A DNA stretch of 64,000 nt from Topomyia yanbarensis (taxonomy: Eukaryota > Arthropoda > Insecta > Diptera > Culicidae): the NCBI RefSeq assembly GCF_030247195.1, contig NC_080671.1:36058343-36122342 (forward strand). Reading direction: 5' to 3'. The notes under the pieces were generated by a model, which was given only the letters and a program-made list of their open reading frames with translations, made no database searches and was not told the DNA's origin. The stretch's first letter is position 1. The number at the start of each line of letters is the position of its first letter. A program made the translations under genes and the position numbers. This document shows, in pieces, positions 34,380 to 46,855 of the stretch.

Positions 34380-35458
34380 CAGAGCCGTAGCGTGCGGTTG
34401 GCCAAGTTGGCCCTTGCCAAGGGCGCCAGCCTCAGAGAGGCGCTGAAATCATGACCAGCTTTTTAATTTTTGTGAGGAAAAATCATGAAATAAGTTAATA
34501 ATAAGTTAATAAGTTCACCCGATACGAGTTTGAAGGGACCTTAATTTTGAACCATCCAGTGTAATTTCCATTCAAAAACCTTCGCTCAACGAAGCAAAGG
34601 GACCTTGAAATAGCCAACCCCGCGCTTCAGTAGATCCACGCACAATTTCGAATCGGCGACCCAACCGCTGATCTCAACTTTGTAAGCGGACATTTAGACG
34701 CGGGAGTTCATACAGGCCTTGCCGCCACTAACGTCATTTGCTTGCTTTAGAATATCATAATTCTGAACTTATCTGGATGACCTTTCGGGATATCTGTCAA
34801 TGTTAAAAATGTCTACGTTCGTTCTTTCAAAATCTTTACAATACTTAGCGGATTATCTCCGGTTTTTTGGTTGGTCTTTTCAGGAAAGTTTTTTATGCCC
34901 TAAAAATACGATGAAAGAGACAGAAATTACGGGAGATATAGTAAATTGGAACACAAGCCAAAGGATAGTAATGCAAGCATGTAATGAGTCTGGGGTTCGC
35001 AAGGGATAACATTTTCAACGGTTTACCGAAACTGCTTTGTCACGTCAGCAAATGTAATGTGATTACCTATAAATGAGGAAAAATCCGACTGCATTGCAAC
35101 ATTACTTTGATCCTCCTAATTCGTGACAGAAATTGGTGTTGCCGAACTGAAACACCTGCTCCTTAAGTTTGTGTCAGTGGCATGTTATACAACGTATATT
35201 GTATTAACATGTCTGTGTGAAAGTATTAAAACCTTTACATTTGAAGTCTTTCTTCGGGGGAATTAAGGTTCACCGCGGCATATTCGCTGGCAATATTGCT
35301 AGCAATGGCAAATGTCTTTGTGGCCACCGCATCAGGAGAGCAGAGCCATTTCCATGTACACAAGAAATCATTGTTCGAAAGTTGAACTAAAAAAATGACA
35401 ATATGGGCGCAAAACTAAGACTTTGCCAAGGGCGCCAGAAGGTCACGCTGTGGCTCTG
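34380..35458. mobile_element. Non-autonomous hAT-type element, 8-bp target duplication
   Basis: The left end CAGAGCCGTAGCGTG pairs with the right-end reverse complement CAGAGCCACAGCGTG. 'ccttgccaagggcgccag' near the left end and 'ctttgccaagggcgccag' near the right end are both palindromic. CGTTCTAT flanks both sides (34372-34379 and 35459-35466). An 8-bp duplication with CAG...CTG ends fits the hAT superfamily. There is no transposase frame. Inside at about 34605-34800 is a piece of LINE gag. Confidence 0.8.
34605..34800 (-). pseudogene. LINE gag fragment carried inside the hAT element
   Basis: The stretch resembles 41010-41225 of LINE copy B gag (minus strand) in order: 'ccaaccccg.cttcag.agatc', a variable stretch, 'cgggagttcata', 'gtcatttgcttgctttaga' and 'cctttcgg'. 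It corresponds to the middle of gag, upstream of the zinc knuckles. It is strongly diverged from copy B, so it came from a different, older family member. Confidence 0.6.
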
Positions 35459-36494
35459 CGTTCTATCACGCTATTGAATAAAGTCGCATTTTTGAAAAAT
35501 CTTTTTAAATTGTCATTATCAGTGGTGCGTAATCTCAAATTCAGTTGCTAATTTCAGCGTGCACTTACCGAAATCAGCATTCCGTTTCAATGTCTATCCC
35601 ATTCATTCACTTCCAAGCTGACTGCAGTTCCATGCAGAATCGAAACGCCTTCAGTTCAGAGGCAATTTATTTTTTTTATTCAAATCGTTTATTTGATAAG
35701 GCACGTTGCGTTAGCTTAAAGGTGCCAATTTTGTTTTGTTTTACATTTTAAATTGCTTAAAACTAGGGGATTACATATTGATTTTTTTTAAATGAAACTA
35801 ATGCGATTTTATAGCTATCTTATATATCTACACAAGGGGATAATATTATTTTCGTAAGATTAGGGGGGTCATTTAGTTTTTGTGGCAATATGATTTGACA
35901 TTTTTATCAGTGAGATTATTGGAGCAAATAATGTTTAATTAAGAGGGACAATTTTTTACGACTAACTTAAAACTAGGAATAACTAGAGGGCATGATTGAA
36001 TTTTGTAAAGATTCGTAATTATAGTTATTTTTGTGGGTAGTAGAGTTGGGCAATTTCAACGAGATTATATAATATAATAGTTAAAACTAGAAGAGACAAG
36101 AAGAGCTAAATTGCTTTGTGATGATATTGGGGGGGGGGGGGGGGTAGGGGTGTTACTTCTGGGTATAAGAGTCAGGGGAGGGAGGGTAGACAAAGATGGC
36201 AGGGAGAGAAAATTATTTCAGTTTCAGGCATCGTGAGATCAACGGATGGATTACAAACTCGGGTGGCCTTCATCAGGGGAATCATGTGCTGGGACGCCGG
36301 GTGGTCCTCCTCAAGATGGCAGGGGTTTTTCCAGACGATTTCGTAGTACGGCTCAGATTTGGATCGGCTACATTTCGAGTTAAGCGTGTTATGTTTGTGC
36401 CGTAGGTCCCGTGTTTGTTGGCTCATTCGATACAGATGCTTTGATACAGGTGGAAGAGCGTTCTGAGAATGATAAGGAAAATAACAAGGGGCAA

Positions 36495-39400
36495 TTAGAC
36501 TTGTATATTGATGGTTTTCACAAAGGTGTATATAAGGGACATATAGAGAACATCGCGGCTTGCCAGCACATCTCGAACCGGGACGTTGGTTGGTCTTCCT
36601 CGGGCCCGCAGGGTATCCATTAGCCGAGACCTAGCGGAACTGTACTCGGTGCACGCCCAGACAATGTGCTCGATGTCGTGATAGCCGTCGCCACAAGCGC
36701 AGATACCACTATCCACGAGCCCAATATGCCGGAGATGTGCATCCAGCGTGTAATGGTTTGCCATGAGTCGGGACATCACACGAATGAAGTCACGACCCAC
36801 ATCCATCCCCTTGAACCAAGGTTTCGTCGATACCTTAGGGATTATCGAATGTAGCCACCTTCCCAGCTCTCCACTGCTCCACGAAGTTTGCCAACTTTCG
36901 AGGGTTCTCTGATGAGTAATACTGAAAAATTCGCTGAAGCAAATTGGTCTTTCGTAAACGTCTCCTTCTAAGGCACCCACCTTAGCTAAGGAGTCTGCCT
37001 TCTCAAAATACGAGGAGTGCTTTCCATGTTTCATCGAGCGAATAGCGTCAATGGAACTGAGGCTATCCGAAACGATGAAGTAATGGCCTGCGGGTAATGT
37101 TTCAATGACTCTAAGGGTATACTGAATGGCAGCTAGTTCTGCGGCGTAAACTGAAGCAGGGTCACTGAGTTTGTAGGAGGCGGTGAGCTTTTGATTGAAA
37201 ATACCGAAGCCAGTGGATCCTTCGAGGTTTGATCCGTCAGTATAAAACATCTTAGAACAGTCGACTTCTCGGAATTTATTATAAAAAATATTTGGAACCA
37301 CTTGTGGGCGTATGTGGTCCGGAATTCCACTAATCTCGTTTTTCATGGATGTGTCAAAGAATACAGTAGATTCAGAAGTATTTATGAAATGCACACGGTT
37401 GGGATTGTAAGAAGAAGGGTTAATATTCTGCGCCATGTAGTCAAAGTACAGGGACATGAAACGGGTCTGAGAATTGAGCTCAACAAGCCTTTCGAAATTT
37501 TCAATCACGACCGGGTTCAAGATATCGCATCGAATGAGCAATCGATATGAGAGTTCCCAAAACCGATTTTTCAATGGGAGAACGCCCGACAGCACTTCGA
37601 GACTCATCGTATGGGTCGACTGCATGCACCCTAAGGCGATACGCAAACAACGATACTGAATTCTTTCGAGTTTGATGAAATGTATGTTCGCGGCGGAGCG
37701 AAAGCAGAAGCATCCGTATTCCATTACCGACAGTATCGTTGTTTGATACAACCTAATTAGGTCTCCTGGGTGGGCACCCCACCATGTTCCGGTTATTGTA
37801 CGAAGAAAGTTGATCCTTTGCTGGCATTTCTGTTTCAGATACCGAATATGGCATCCCCAAGTACCTTTCGAGTCGAACCAGACCCCTAGATATTTTACTG
37901 TGAAGACCTGAGCGATAGTTTGACCCATTAATAGAAGCTGTAGTTGTGCTGGTTCTCGCTTCCTTGAAAATACAACTAGCTCAGTTTTCTCCGTGGAGAA
38001 TTCGATACCCAGCTTAATAGCCCAAGCAGACAAATCGTTCAAGGTATTCTGTGATGGTCCTTGTAGATCGACAGCTTTGGGTCCCGTAACAGACACCACG
38101 CCATCGTCTGCAAGTTGCCTTAACGTGCAGGAATTGTCAAGACATTCATCAATGTCGTTGACATAGAAATTGTATAAAAGGGGGCTTAGACATGAGCCCT
38201 GGGGAAGGCCCATGTAGCTAAATCGTGATGTCGATAAGTCACCATGCGAAAAATGCATGTGCTTTTCCGACAACAAGTTTAGTAAAAAGTTGTTTAAAGT
38301 CGTTGAAAGACCATGCTGATGCAGCTTCTCTGACAGAATGTTGATAGAAACTGAGTCAAAAGCCCCCTTAATATCCAAGAAGACTGATGCCATCTGCTCT
38401 TTGTTAGCATAGGCCATTTGGATTTCTGTAGAAAGCAACGCAAGGCAATCGTTCGTCCCTTTGCCTTTGCGAAAGCCAAATTGTGTATCTGACAGTAAGC
38501 CATTTGCTTCGACCCAATTGTCGAGGCGGGATAGGATCATTTTCTCGAACAACTTCCGGATACAGGATAGCATTGCGATCGGACGGTACGAATTGTGGTC
38601 GGAGGCTGGTTTTCCTGGTTTTTGGATGGCGATGACCTTCACTTGTCTCCAATCGAGTGGGACAATGTTAGCCTCGAGAAACTTATTAAATAAGTTCAAC
38701 AAGCGTCTCTTGGCAGAGTCAGGCAGATTCTTCAACAAGTTGAATTTGATTCTGTCTGTCCCCGGAGCTTTATTGTTACACGACAAGAGAGCAAGTGAGA
38801 ACTCCACCATCGAAAAAGGTGTTTCGTTCGCGCTATCGTGAGGAGACGCGGCGCGGTAAATCTTCTGTGCCGGGGCGGAATCCGGACAAACCTTCTTGGC
38901 GAAATCTAATATCCAACGGTTTGAATATTCCACGCTCTCATTAGTACTGTTTCGGTTTCGCAAACGCCGGGCCGTGCCCCAAAGAGTGCTCATCGATGTT
39001 TCTCTCGTTAATCCGTCAACGAACCGGCGCCAGTAACTACGTTTCTTGGCTTTCATCAAACTCTTCATTCGCGTTTCTAACGTCGCATATTGTCGATAGC
39101 TAGCGGGTAACCCGTCGTCCCGGAAGGTCTTATACGCGGCGGCCTTCTCCGCGTACACGTCTGAGCACTCTTTGTCCCACCACGGATTAGGAGAGCGTTT
39201 TTGTATGTTCACGCCGGGTACTGGCTTAGTCTGAGCTTGATTCGCGCTGTCGAGAATCAAGCCAGCTAAAAAGCTGTACTCTTCCTCCGGAGGAAGTTCT
39301 TGGGTAGATTCGATGTTGTCGGATATCGCGGCAGCATAGCTCTTCCAATCGATATTTCGTGTGAGGTCATACGAAATATTGATTGATTTCAATGACCTTG

Positions 39401-40094
39401 AACCGTTATTGATTGAGACTACAATCGGCAGATGGTCGCTGCCGTGGGGATCAGGAATTACCTTCCACGTGCAATTTAACCGCAGCGATGTTGAGCAAAG
39501 GGACAAGTCTAAGGCGCTCGGGCGCACTGAAGGAGCAGGAATCCGTGTCATTTCACCCGTGTTTAAAATTGTCAAATTGAAGTTATCGCAAAGATCCTGA
39601 ATTTAAGAAGACCGGTTATCATCATAGAGGCAACCCCATGCTGTACCGTGAGAGTTAAAGTCTCCTAAAACTAGTCGCGGCTGGCAGGGATTCTAAGATG
39701 TCTTGTAGCCGTCGGTGCCCAACCGCGGTGTTGGGGGGAATATATATGAAGCTATGCAAAGGCTTTTGCCTTTGGTTGTTACTTGACAAGCGACAACTTC
39801 AATACCTGTTATCGAGGGAAGGTCAATTCTGTAGAAGGAATAGCACTTTTTGATCCCCAAAAGTACTCCTCCGTAGGGGGTATCTCGATCCAAGCGAATA
39901 GTATTAAAATCGTGGAAGTTAAGGTTTATATCGGAAGCTAACCAAGTTTCACATAAAGCGAATGCATCGCATCTCAAGCTATTTATTAAAAATTTGAAAG
40001 AATCTATTTTTGGGATGATACTTCTGCAATTCCACTGTAGAACAGTGATCAAATCCGTGACCTCGTTCGATGAGTTAGCCATCGAAGGATACAA
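36495..40094 (-). pseudogene. LINE copy B pol: endonuclease, RT, RNase H
   Basis: The endonuclease N-terminus is at 40094-39693 ('VLQWNCRSI', 'CETWL', 'YGGVLLG'). A frame break near 39690 and a stop near 39600 (TAA where copy C has TTA) precede a 1026-codon frame (39575-36495). In that frame SDHLPI is at residues 46-51, RT motif A 'LDIKGAFD' near 400, 'GLPQGS' at 456, 'LADDG' at 488, RNase H 'TDGS' at 779 and 'SDSLSS' at 836, and a C-terminal Cys/His cluster near 959-975. An in-frame loss of about 32 residues after 'HSSYF' removes the 'VPSHCSIPGN' segment of RNase H, including its conserved His. RT looks intact; endonuclease and RNase H do not. Confidence 0.85.
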
Positions 40095-41405
40095 TCGCTG
40101 AGAGGAGGGGCCATTTAGCAGTCAACTGCTTCAAAAATGTTCTCACTGTAGGGAGAAAAGCTAACATAAGACTTTTAATAGGATCAGTAATATTGAAAGT
40201 GTTTATTATCCAGTCCACTATGTCCGAGAGTTTTATAATTCCAGTGCTGTGATTACTCTCGAACTGAAACAAAGGAACACTTGGGATTTTTGATGTTCCT
40301 GGAAGTACTGGGAACTCCTTCTCTGAGCTTAATCCTCCGAGACCAGGAGCTAATTGCTTCGGTTTGGTTGCAACACTTCCAATAGATGTGACTTTCGGAG
40401 CCCCCTCAAGGGACACCTTCTGGCCTTTACAAGGAACTTTACGAGAGGAAATGTTCCTCCTCTTCCTATAAATTCTAGGCACCCTAGTAGATGTTCCCTC
40501 TTGTGGGTTACCAGCCTCGCCCTCGTCAGGAGGCAAGTGAGTATAGATGTTTGCTGAGGATGGTGGCGTAGCATTCTTTAGCATTTCTGCGAAAGAATGT
40601 TTGGATCGTCCCGCAAGGGAACGTTTCAGTTTATCCCCGCGTAGTTTGTACGCGGGACATGCCGAGATATCATGCAGACTCTCCGCACAGTAAGGACACT
40701 TTTCGGCTTGCCTACTGCACGAATCATCTAGATGATTCTCCCGCATTTTCCACAGCGGGCCTTGTTGCTACAATGGGTGGCTGTGTGACCCAGTTGTTTA
40801 CACTTTGTGCAATTCATGACCCGCGGCACAAACAGACGCACAGGCAGACGAACCTTGTGCAAGAGGACGAAATTTGGCAAAGCGGTACCAGCGAAGGTCA
40901 CCCGATAAGAGTTTGATTGGGGGTACGTTTTTGAACCATCCCCCGCAACTACTACTGAGTGCAAATGTTTGCACTCAAGTATTTTAACTGGCTGAAGTAA
41001 GCGGTCTCTGAATCGGCCAACCCCGTACTTCAGCAGATCCTCGCACGTCAAACTCTCATCGGTTACGACGCCTTCGGATTGTACTCTTACAGCCGGAATA
41101 TACACGTTATAATCCCGCGTAAAGTGCTCACAGCAAGCAATATCGTTTGCCTGCTTTGAGTTGGCTAGCAACACCCTTATCTTGTCCGAGCGGACCTTTG
41201 AAATTTCGGTCATAGCCGAGAACCGTTCCGTCAGGTCTCTAGAAATCTGAAGAAGATTCAGTGATTTAGTCTTGGGCCGAAAGAAGACCACAAATGGACC
41301 AGTTGAGAGTTCGGGATAGCATTTGGGCCGGGGGGGAGCATTAGAAGTTGAACCCGATTCAACTTCCATTTGACCATCCGAAGAGGGAACCATAGAAAAC
41401 GTCAA
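40075..41405 (-). pseudogene. LINE copy B gag (ORF1), one frameshift
   Basis: ORF1 encodes an RNA-binding gag-like protein. The first frame (41405 to 40728, 225 codons) ends in a CCHC knuckle 'CTKCKQLGHTATHC' and the start of a second ('CGKCG'). The second frame (to 40075) continues with 'ENHLDDSC' and a third knuckle 'CPYCAESLHDISAC'. One missing base near 40745 separates the frames. The three knuckles are as expected for I-group gag proteins. The gag stop overlaps the region where pol begins, because pol's 'MYPSMANSSNE' starts at 40094, 20 bp upstream of the gag end. Confidence 0.85.
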
Positions 41406-41575
41406 CGCACGGGGTCAGCGCCCGCGCAGACGGAAGAAAGCAATAAATGTGTTACAAAAGACAAAAACCACTTAGCTTTAAACTGGTGTCCAACGACGAA
41501 CCGATCCAGCTTATACAGCTGGCTATTGTTTAATCCTCACACGCGAACAAAAGACTGAGGACCGAACCGAACTGG

Positions 41576-42999
41576 CAAAATAACCTTGAATGCGGATTAA
41601 AACTATTCTTTATCGCCTCACACAGCACTATAAAAAAATAAGTGCGATGAGCAGTAATTTGTATATATGGAATCAAAAAATCTACTCCAAATCAAAATCA
41701 TACAGATATTTCTTTAATCTTCACAATTCTAGCCAAACATCTTAAATGGTCCTAAGTGTAAATGACAGCTTCTCTTTGTTTTTTTTCTCTTTCGATTATA
41801 AAATCATAATTACTTTTTAATATTCATCGAAAGACTGTGATTTTGACTAGCATATTATGCAAAGAGTTGAGCAGTTAGCGTAAAAGCGGCAGAGATATTA
41901 ACGCAAGAGAAAGTGACAAAGTGAGGTTCTCATATGCTTTTAGGACTATTTGACATGTTTGTCTAGAAATGATTAAGTGAATCGATCAAGAGTCAATTCT
42001 TTTTTGTGGATTGAATCGGACACGATTAAATTACTAAACTGAATCAGCTTGCCCATCACTACTGCCGATGGAATTATCGGGGATAGAACCATGACGATCG
42101 AAAAGATTGTGTACCACAAAATATTGGATTCAAATTTTGTTTACAATTAAAAAAATACATAATTAGTACTAATATCGAATTATATAGTGAAATTTTCTCA
42201 AATTTATGAAATCTTGATCTCGAACTGGTTTGATTTGTATAACTTTAATCTAGTTATTTGAACAAAAAAACAATAATAATAGTTATACGTTATAGCATAA
42301 AATATATAACGTGAAGAGCTATTGCATACGTCCTTTGCATTGACTCTAATTAGATAGCGCTATACAAATAAAGTTTCAAAAGAACTACAAATACAATATC
42401 GGTAGTCTTTACGTTCGATCGAGCTCCCAAACCGTAATTTCCATGATTTGATTTGTGAATCAGTTAGTATAAAAATATTAAACCACGATGCCTCCAAAAC
42501 CAACCGACCGATCGCTTTTTTCTGTGTAAATCAGTAAGTAATCGTTAATAGTTTTAACGGGATCTTGTATTGTTAAGATCTGTCTTTTTATAATTGAAAA
42601 ATGTGGAAAGAAGTGGAAAAATCCATCTGTACTATTTCAACGCCTCCCAAAAATTCAAAATTTTATGGTTTGATTTAATCCTAGTTCCAGCCTAGCCACA
42701 GACTCCTACATTTGATTTCAAGTAAGCAGAACAGAACATCTGCAATCATGACATTATATATATTTTACAAGGATTCGTTATGCGTTAATAACAGCTCAAT
42801 ATAGCTTATAGCCCTGACGTTCGTTACAAAATATCGTTACAAAATAAATCAGCATGAGAATATAATCTCCAATTATTTAATCATATTTTACATTTGATTT
42901 TTGGTAGGATTTCTTAAGTATCTATTTATCGTATATCTATTTATGTGACATCGTGAATAGATAATCATGAATTTCTGGGTGTAACAAAATCAACAATCT
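41576..42999. other. AT-rich spacer; dispersed repeat at about 41835-41950
   Basis: 41835-41950 resembles 19300-19400 ('gcaaagagttga', then 'agagaaagt'). The rest has no recognised feature. Confidence 0.4.
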
Positions 43000-44139
43000 A
43001 TTTGGAAAAAATAATAAAAATGACATCACATTGGTACACCTTACGATACGGGTGCTTTCTGAATTCTTTATTCCACTTGACAACCTCTCCGCAGCATTCG
43101 CGATTCTTTCAGCCACCGACGCGCGGCCCGTTGCATGGCTACCTTGATGAAGGCAAGCCAATGATGATATGGTGGTTCAATCAGTTGATCACTTGCCAAA
43201 GCAAGTCACCATGCAGTGCGGTATGCAGCTTGTAAATACAGGCACGGCATGCTGAGACGTGAATGCACACACGCACACAATCCAGACATGATCCACTCGT
43301 CGCATCGGGTGCGTATAATTCCCTTCACTCGTTCGCTCACTTAGCCTCTGACTTCGTCCTGAATCGAGAAGAGTCACTGCGGCTTACCTACTTAGTTGCA
43401 TCTCGCTTGCCTCAAACAGTTCAGTTGGACAAAGTTTTTGTCTCCACATGCTTTTTCTCGCGCCCAGTAGTCACCTCTGCCGCGAACGTGCTCATTCCTT
43501 CAGTTCTGGTCGTAAAGAGAAACCACTACACATTTTCCAAAGATATGTAAAAAGTATAAATTTTATCACAACAAAGATCTTGCATATGTGGCAAAGCGTA
43601 CGAGAGTCGTCGGTTGGCAAGCGAGGACAAAAAAGCTGCCGTTCGGTTGCTCCGGTCCGGCGGCTATTCCTACTCCCTTCCATGCTATCTCTCGATGGCA
43701 CTACTGCGCGCGCGGTGGGAGAGAACCAGATATAATATAAACTTGAATTTATTACCTTTCTTCAAATAATCTCTTACCACTGTGCACATTGACATGATCG
43801 GACTTTCGGAATCAGAGTTTATATTTCTTAGTTTGGCCCTGCCATTTGCTTCCCGCTGCCAATGCCAACTACGTCGACGACAATGATCGAACACGACACA
43901 TCCTGATTATGCCACAAAGCCTGCTGTTGCAATATATTTATACCTACATTGGTCCAACCATCGACAGCAGATGCTGAGACCTCATCTTATTCCTTAGCTG
44001 ATACCGTCATCGATCCACTGTCTGTAATTAAACAACAAAAATAATTACAACGTTCGACTCTTCTCCTTGTCAGTTCCTAAATCCACCCGCCCAGCGTCGA
44101 TCAAGAGAGACACATAATAATTGATGATTCCTTTCCGAG
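43000..44139. other. GC-richer, repeat-poor block, no recognised gene
   Basis: Like 11-13.7 kb, this stretch is CpG-rich and has no partner in the window. A donor-like minus-strand site (tag then gtaagc) is near 43385-43395. None of the short frames shows a domain. It may include host 5' UTR or promoter sequence. Confidence 0.3.
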
Positions 44140-44400
44140 GTGCACTTTCTATGTTATGCCGTGGACGTAGCGCGCCAGTACACGGCATTGTACCTATATC
44201 TAATCGGAAGGTTCGCTGGCCAGGATCAAACAAATCATGCCGAAGAAACCCCCTTACAACGGAAGCGTAAGTCACATACATATGTGGTGCTTGTTGTCTT
44301 TGCCGCCGCCGTGCTGTTAGCATACATATTTGTAATGCGCAAGCCGCCTATTCCGACACTGAAGTTCGAAGTGAAGTGGTGGAGGAACGCCGAAGCATAA
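44140..44400 (+). CDS. Possible small single-pass membrane protein or N-terminal exon
   Basis: The open frame ends at TAA (44398-44400). Its C-terminal third is distinctive: a basic stretch 'RKRKSHTY', a clean hydrophobic segment 'VVLVVFAAAVLLAYIFV', then 'MRKPPIPTLKFEVKWW' and 'RNAEA'. A membrane anchor followed by 'PP.P.L.....WW' recalls the N-terminus of microsomal/juvenile-hormone epoxide hydrolases, but the frame stops there. A better start context (ATG at 44237, MPKKPPYNG) lies in another frame; a single-base deletion would join the two. That ATG frame also runs into GTAAGT, a perfect splice donor. It could be a small gene, a broken gene or chance. Confidence 0.25.
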   Translation: MHFLCYAVDVARQYTALYLYLIGRFAGQDQTNHAEETPLQRKRKSHTYVVLVVFAAAVLLAYIFVMRKPPIPTLKFEVKWWRNAEA

Positions 44401-44986
44401 AACAACCGGGCGACCAGTAGTGTACACAAAACATTAAAAAAATGTGCTGCTTAGTTAAACAACACTAGAGCCTAGATAGACGTTGAAAGTAGAACAGGAA
44501 AGTGATGAGCTGCGCTTCGGACATGACGAGGTTGTACCTTCGCAGAGTGTGTTAAACAACAGCTCTGTTTGGGTAGGCTTTCCTGGAAGTCAACAAGCAA
44601 TCTAAAATGCAAATACAGCGAGAAACCCCTGTCTTGGGAAATGCTGTTTCGGCAGAATTTGACACCTTAGAAATTAGGTTGCTTGAAAGTTAGCTTTGAA
44701 TAGACTCGTTAATCAATAGCCATCCTGCCAATGTGTAATTTGAGTGCATAAATTTCACACAATATTCACTTTTACCATCGATACAATTCCTAGGAAACCA
44801 CGTGAGGTAGGACATAAAACTGCTTGTTCTGATCTCTCATCAAACTTCTTGACACTGGAACTAGCGGAAAACATTTTAAAATTGCTCAAAACTTTGAACA
44901 ACTTGACCTTTATGGTCATGGTATTCATGGTATCGACGAGCTTACAGAATGGAAGCGATAACAGCGCTGAAACTACAAATCTAGTA
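44401..44986. other. Spacer, no gene
   Basis: Nothing recognised. If 44140-44400 is a gene, the first part would be its 3' UTR; no AATAAA is seen close by. Confidence 0.3.
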
Positions 44987-45399
44987 CAGTAGAATTCCGT
45001 TTTTGGCAACAACATTTTTTTCAGTTGCCAAAACTGGAACCGTGCCAAAAATGGAACCATACTTTAAAAGCTTTTATTTTCAATTTGTGACATCATAAAC
45101 GTTACAAGAATATTAATTATATAAGAATATGTGAAATGGAATGAAATAATAGAAAAAAAATCAGCAAATTTCAGTTTATTCGCTATGCCCACCCCCATAA
45201 AATATAGTAAATATGACTCTCATGTTTGGAAATAAAGTCAAAAGTGACATCAATTATTACAACAAAATGTGTATTGAGCCTTTTTTTAAAGATTTACTAT
45301 GTACAACAACAATGTTGCCAAAAACGGAACTCATTTGTTCCCAAAAACGGAATTGTTTTGTTGTCAAAAAACGGAGCATGCCAAAAGCGGAATCTTATG
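44987..45399. mobile_element. Pogo-like MITE, 413 bp, TA target duplication
   Basis: The left end CAGTAGAATTCCGTTTTTGG and the right end (reverse complement CATAAGATTCCGCTTTTGGC) are imperfect inverted repeats flanked by TA (44985-44986 and 45400-45401). 'gttgccaaaa' and 'aaaacggaa' words repeat inside both ends. 22820-23011 is an inverted partial copy. It has no coding capacity. Confidence 0.75.
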
Positions 45400-45412
45400 T
45401 AGTTCTTCATTG

Positions 45413-45542
45413 AAAAACACCGGGGCAGTGGATTGCACTGGTTTTGCACTTTATAGCAGAAATGGGAGTTGAAGACGTTTAGTGGCCTGCTGTTCTACTA
45501 GAAAATGCAACACCAGTGCAATCCACCGCACCGAGGTTTTTT
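45413..45542. repeat. Hairpin with 35-bp arms
   Basis: The arm 45413-45447 (containing cagtggattgcactggt) is the reverse complement of 45507-45542 (containing accagtgcaatccac), with a few mismatches in the outer part. The loop is about 60 bp. It is either a very short MITE or the paired ends of an internally deleted element. Confidence 0.65.
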
Positions 45543-46839
45543 GAAAATATAATAGTTTTAAATAATTTTTTTTGTATATCTTCATATAGACCGATTCCAG
45601 GTGGGTTTAAGATGCACAATTTAAGCCATTACACCAATTTATTTTTTCATTTAAACTTTATGTATTCCAGGTTTTTTCCGTTAGTAGGATTGACACTCCC
45701 TAATTCATCTCAGCCCCTCTATTCATCTCATTTCGTGATTACTCAACTTTAAACCAAAAACACAACAATACGACTTTACAGATTCAACCTTATCCAAAGC
45801 GAAAAAAATTCTTTGTAGTGTAAATAATATTTTAGCATTTATCACTTTCTCCAAATAGGCGCAATAAACTTACGATAATTTGAAAATAAACAACTCATTA
45901 TTTTTGTTCGATTTCTTATCTTGAAATTAACGATGAGACAAATTTCTTCATCGCTACTAGCTCAGGCTTCGCAATAGACACCGAAACCTTTCACCTAATT
46001 ACACATCAATCCACAGATAAATCACTATTACTGGCTCACAGAACGATTCGTTACTAAATCCCGAATATAATAAATCACTCACTTCAGAAAATTGAAATAG
46101 TTTTTTTATGAGAAGAAAATGATGAGATGATTTTTTTCTTAATTATAATTTGAATTTTCCTTAAACCATCTCGAAATACTAATTACACACACACTAAAGC
46201 AGGCACAATGTTGCCAAAGTGATATATGCGATTGTTGATTTTCGATAACTATTTCAACTCATTCCATTCCAGTTGGGTTTGACAGGGAGTTTTTTATTCT
46301 TTTTTACCTTCATTAATTGAGCCGAATTTGGGAACTGTGAGACGAACTCTTAGGAGCATTGAGATGAAATCAGGGGCGCGATAGTCACAACTTTGAAACA
46401 TTTTTAAGTGAAATTGGTGCGATAGTTTTAGTTTTTCAGTGTTGTAAGTCGTGTGTCTTTATTTAGCAAGCTATGTTTGCCTAAAACATTCATTAATTGT
46501 TAAATATATTGCGGAATAATAGAACTTTTCCCTAAACGTGCTACTAATGAGATGAATAAGGGTCTACCCTATTAGGAGAATTAAAAATAATTCCATAAAG
46601 AAACCAGATAATTTAAATCATGACACTTAGTTTTTAATAAAAGCTTCACAAATATGTAAGGCATAAGAGATAGTGGTCCGAACTTAGGAAAAAAGTAGAA
46701 GAGATTAATATGTAGCTCAATCTAATATACTATAAACTCAGTTTTTATGTAACTTCTGCAGCTAGATTTGTTTTACTAGAGTAGTGTTGAAAAGGTGATC
46801 CTTTTATATTCAGGGGAATAATTTGCTACAAGATCCCAA
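45543..46839. other. AT-rich spacer, no gene
   Basis: Only short chance frames occur. It ends at the first copy of the target duplication of LINE copy C. Confidence 0.4.
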
Positions 46840-46855
46840 ACCTTCTACACCAATT

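Larger units (their letters stand above)
35670..41575 (-). mobile_element. LINE copy B, I/Loner-like, near full length
   Basis: On the minus strand the order is a 5' UTR (about 41575-41406), gag, pol, a 3' UTR with tandem repeats, and an end at 'caaataaacgatttgaat' plus an A run (about 35670). It is more diverged from A and C than they are from each other, and its 3' UTR is also distinct. The 5' limit is approximate and no clear target duplication was found. A G homopolymer lies at 36130-36145. Confidence 0.8.

Noticed and set aside
36125..36150. G homopolymers here and at about 47451-47467 as regulatory G-quadruplexes
   Set aside because: Simple homopolymers inside dead LINE 3' UTRs; slippage or assembly effects are the simpler explanation.
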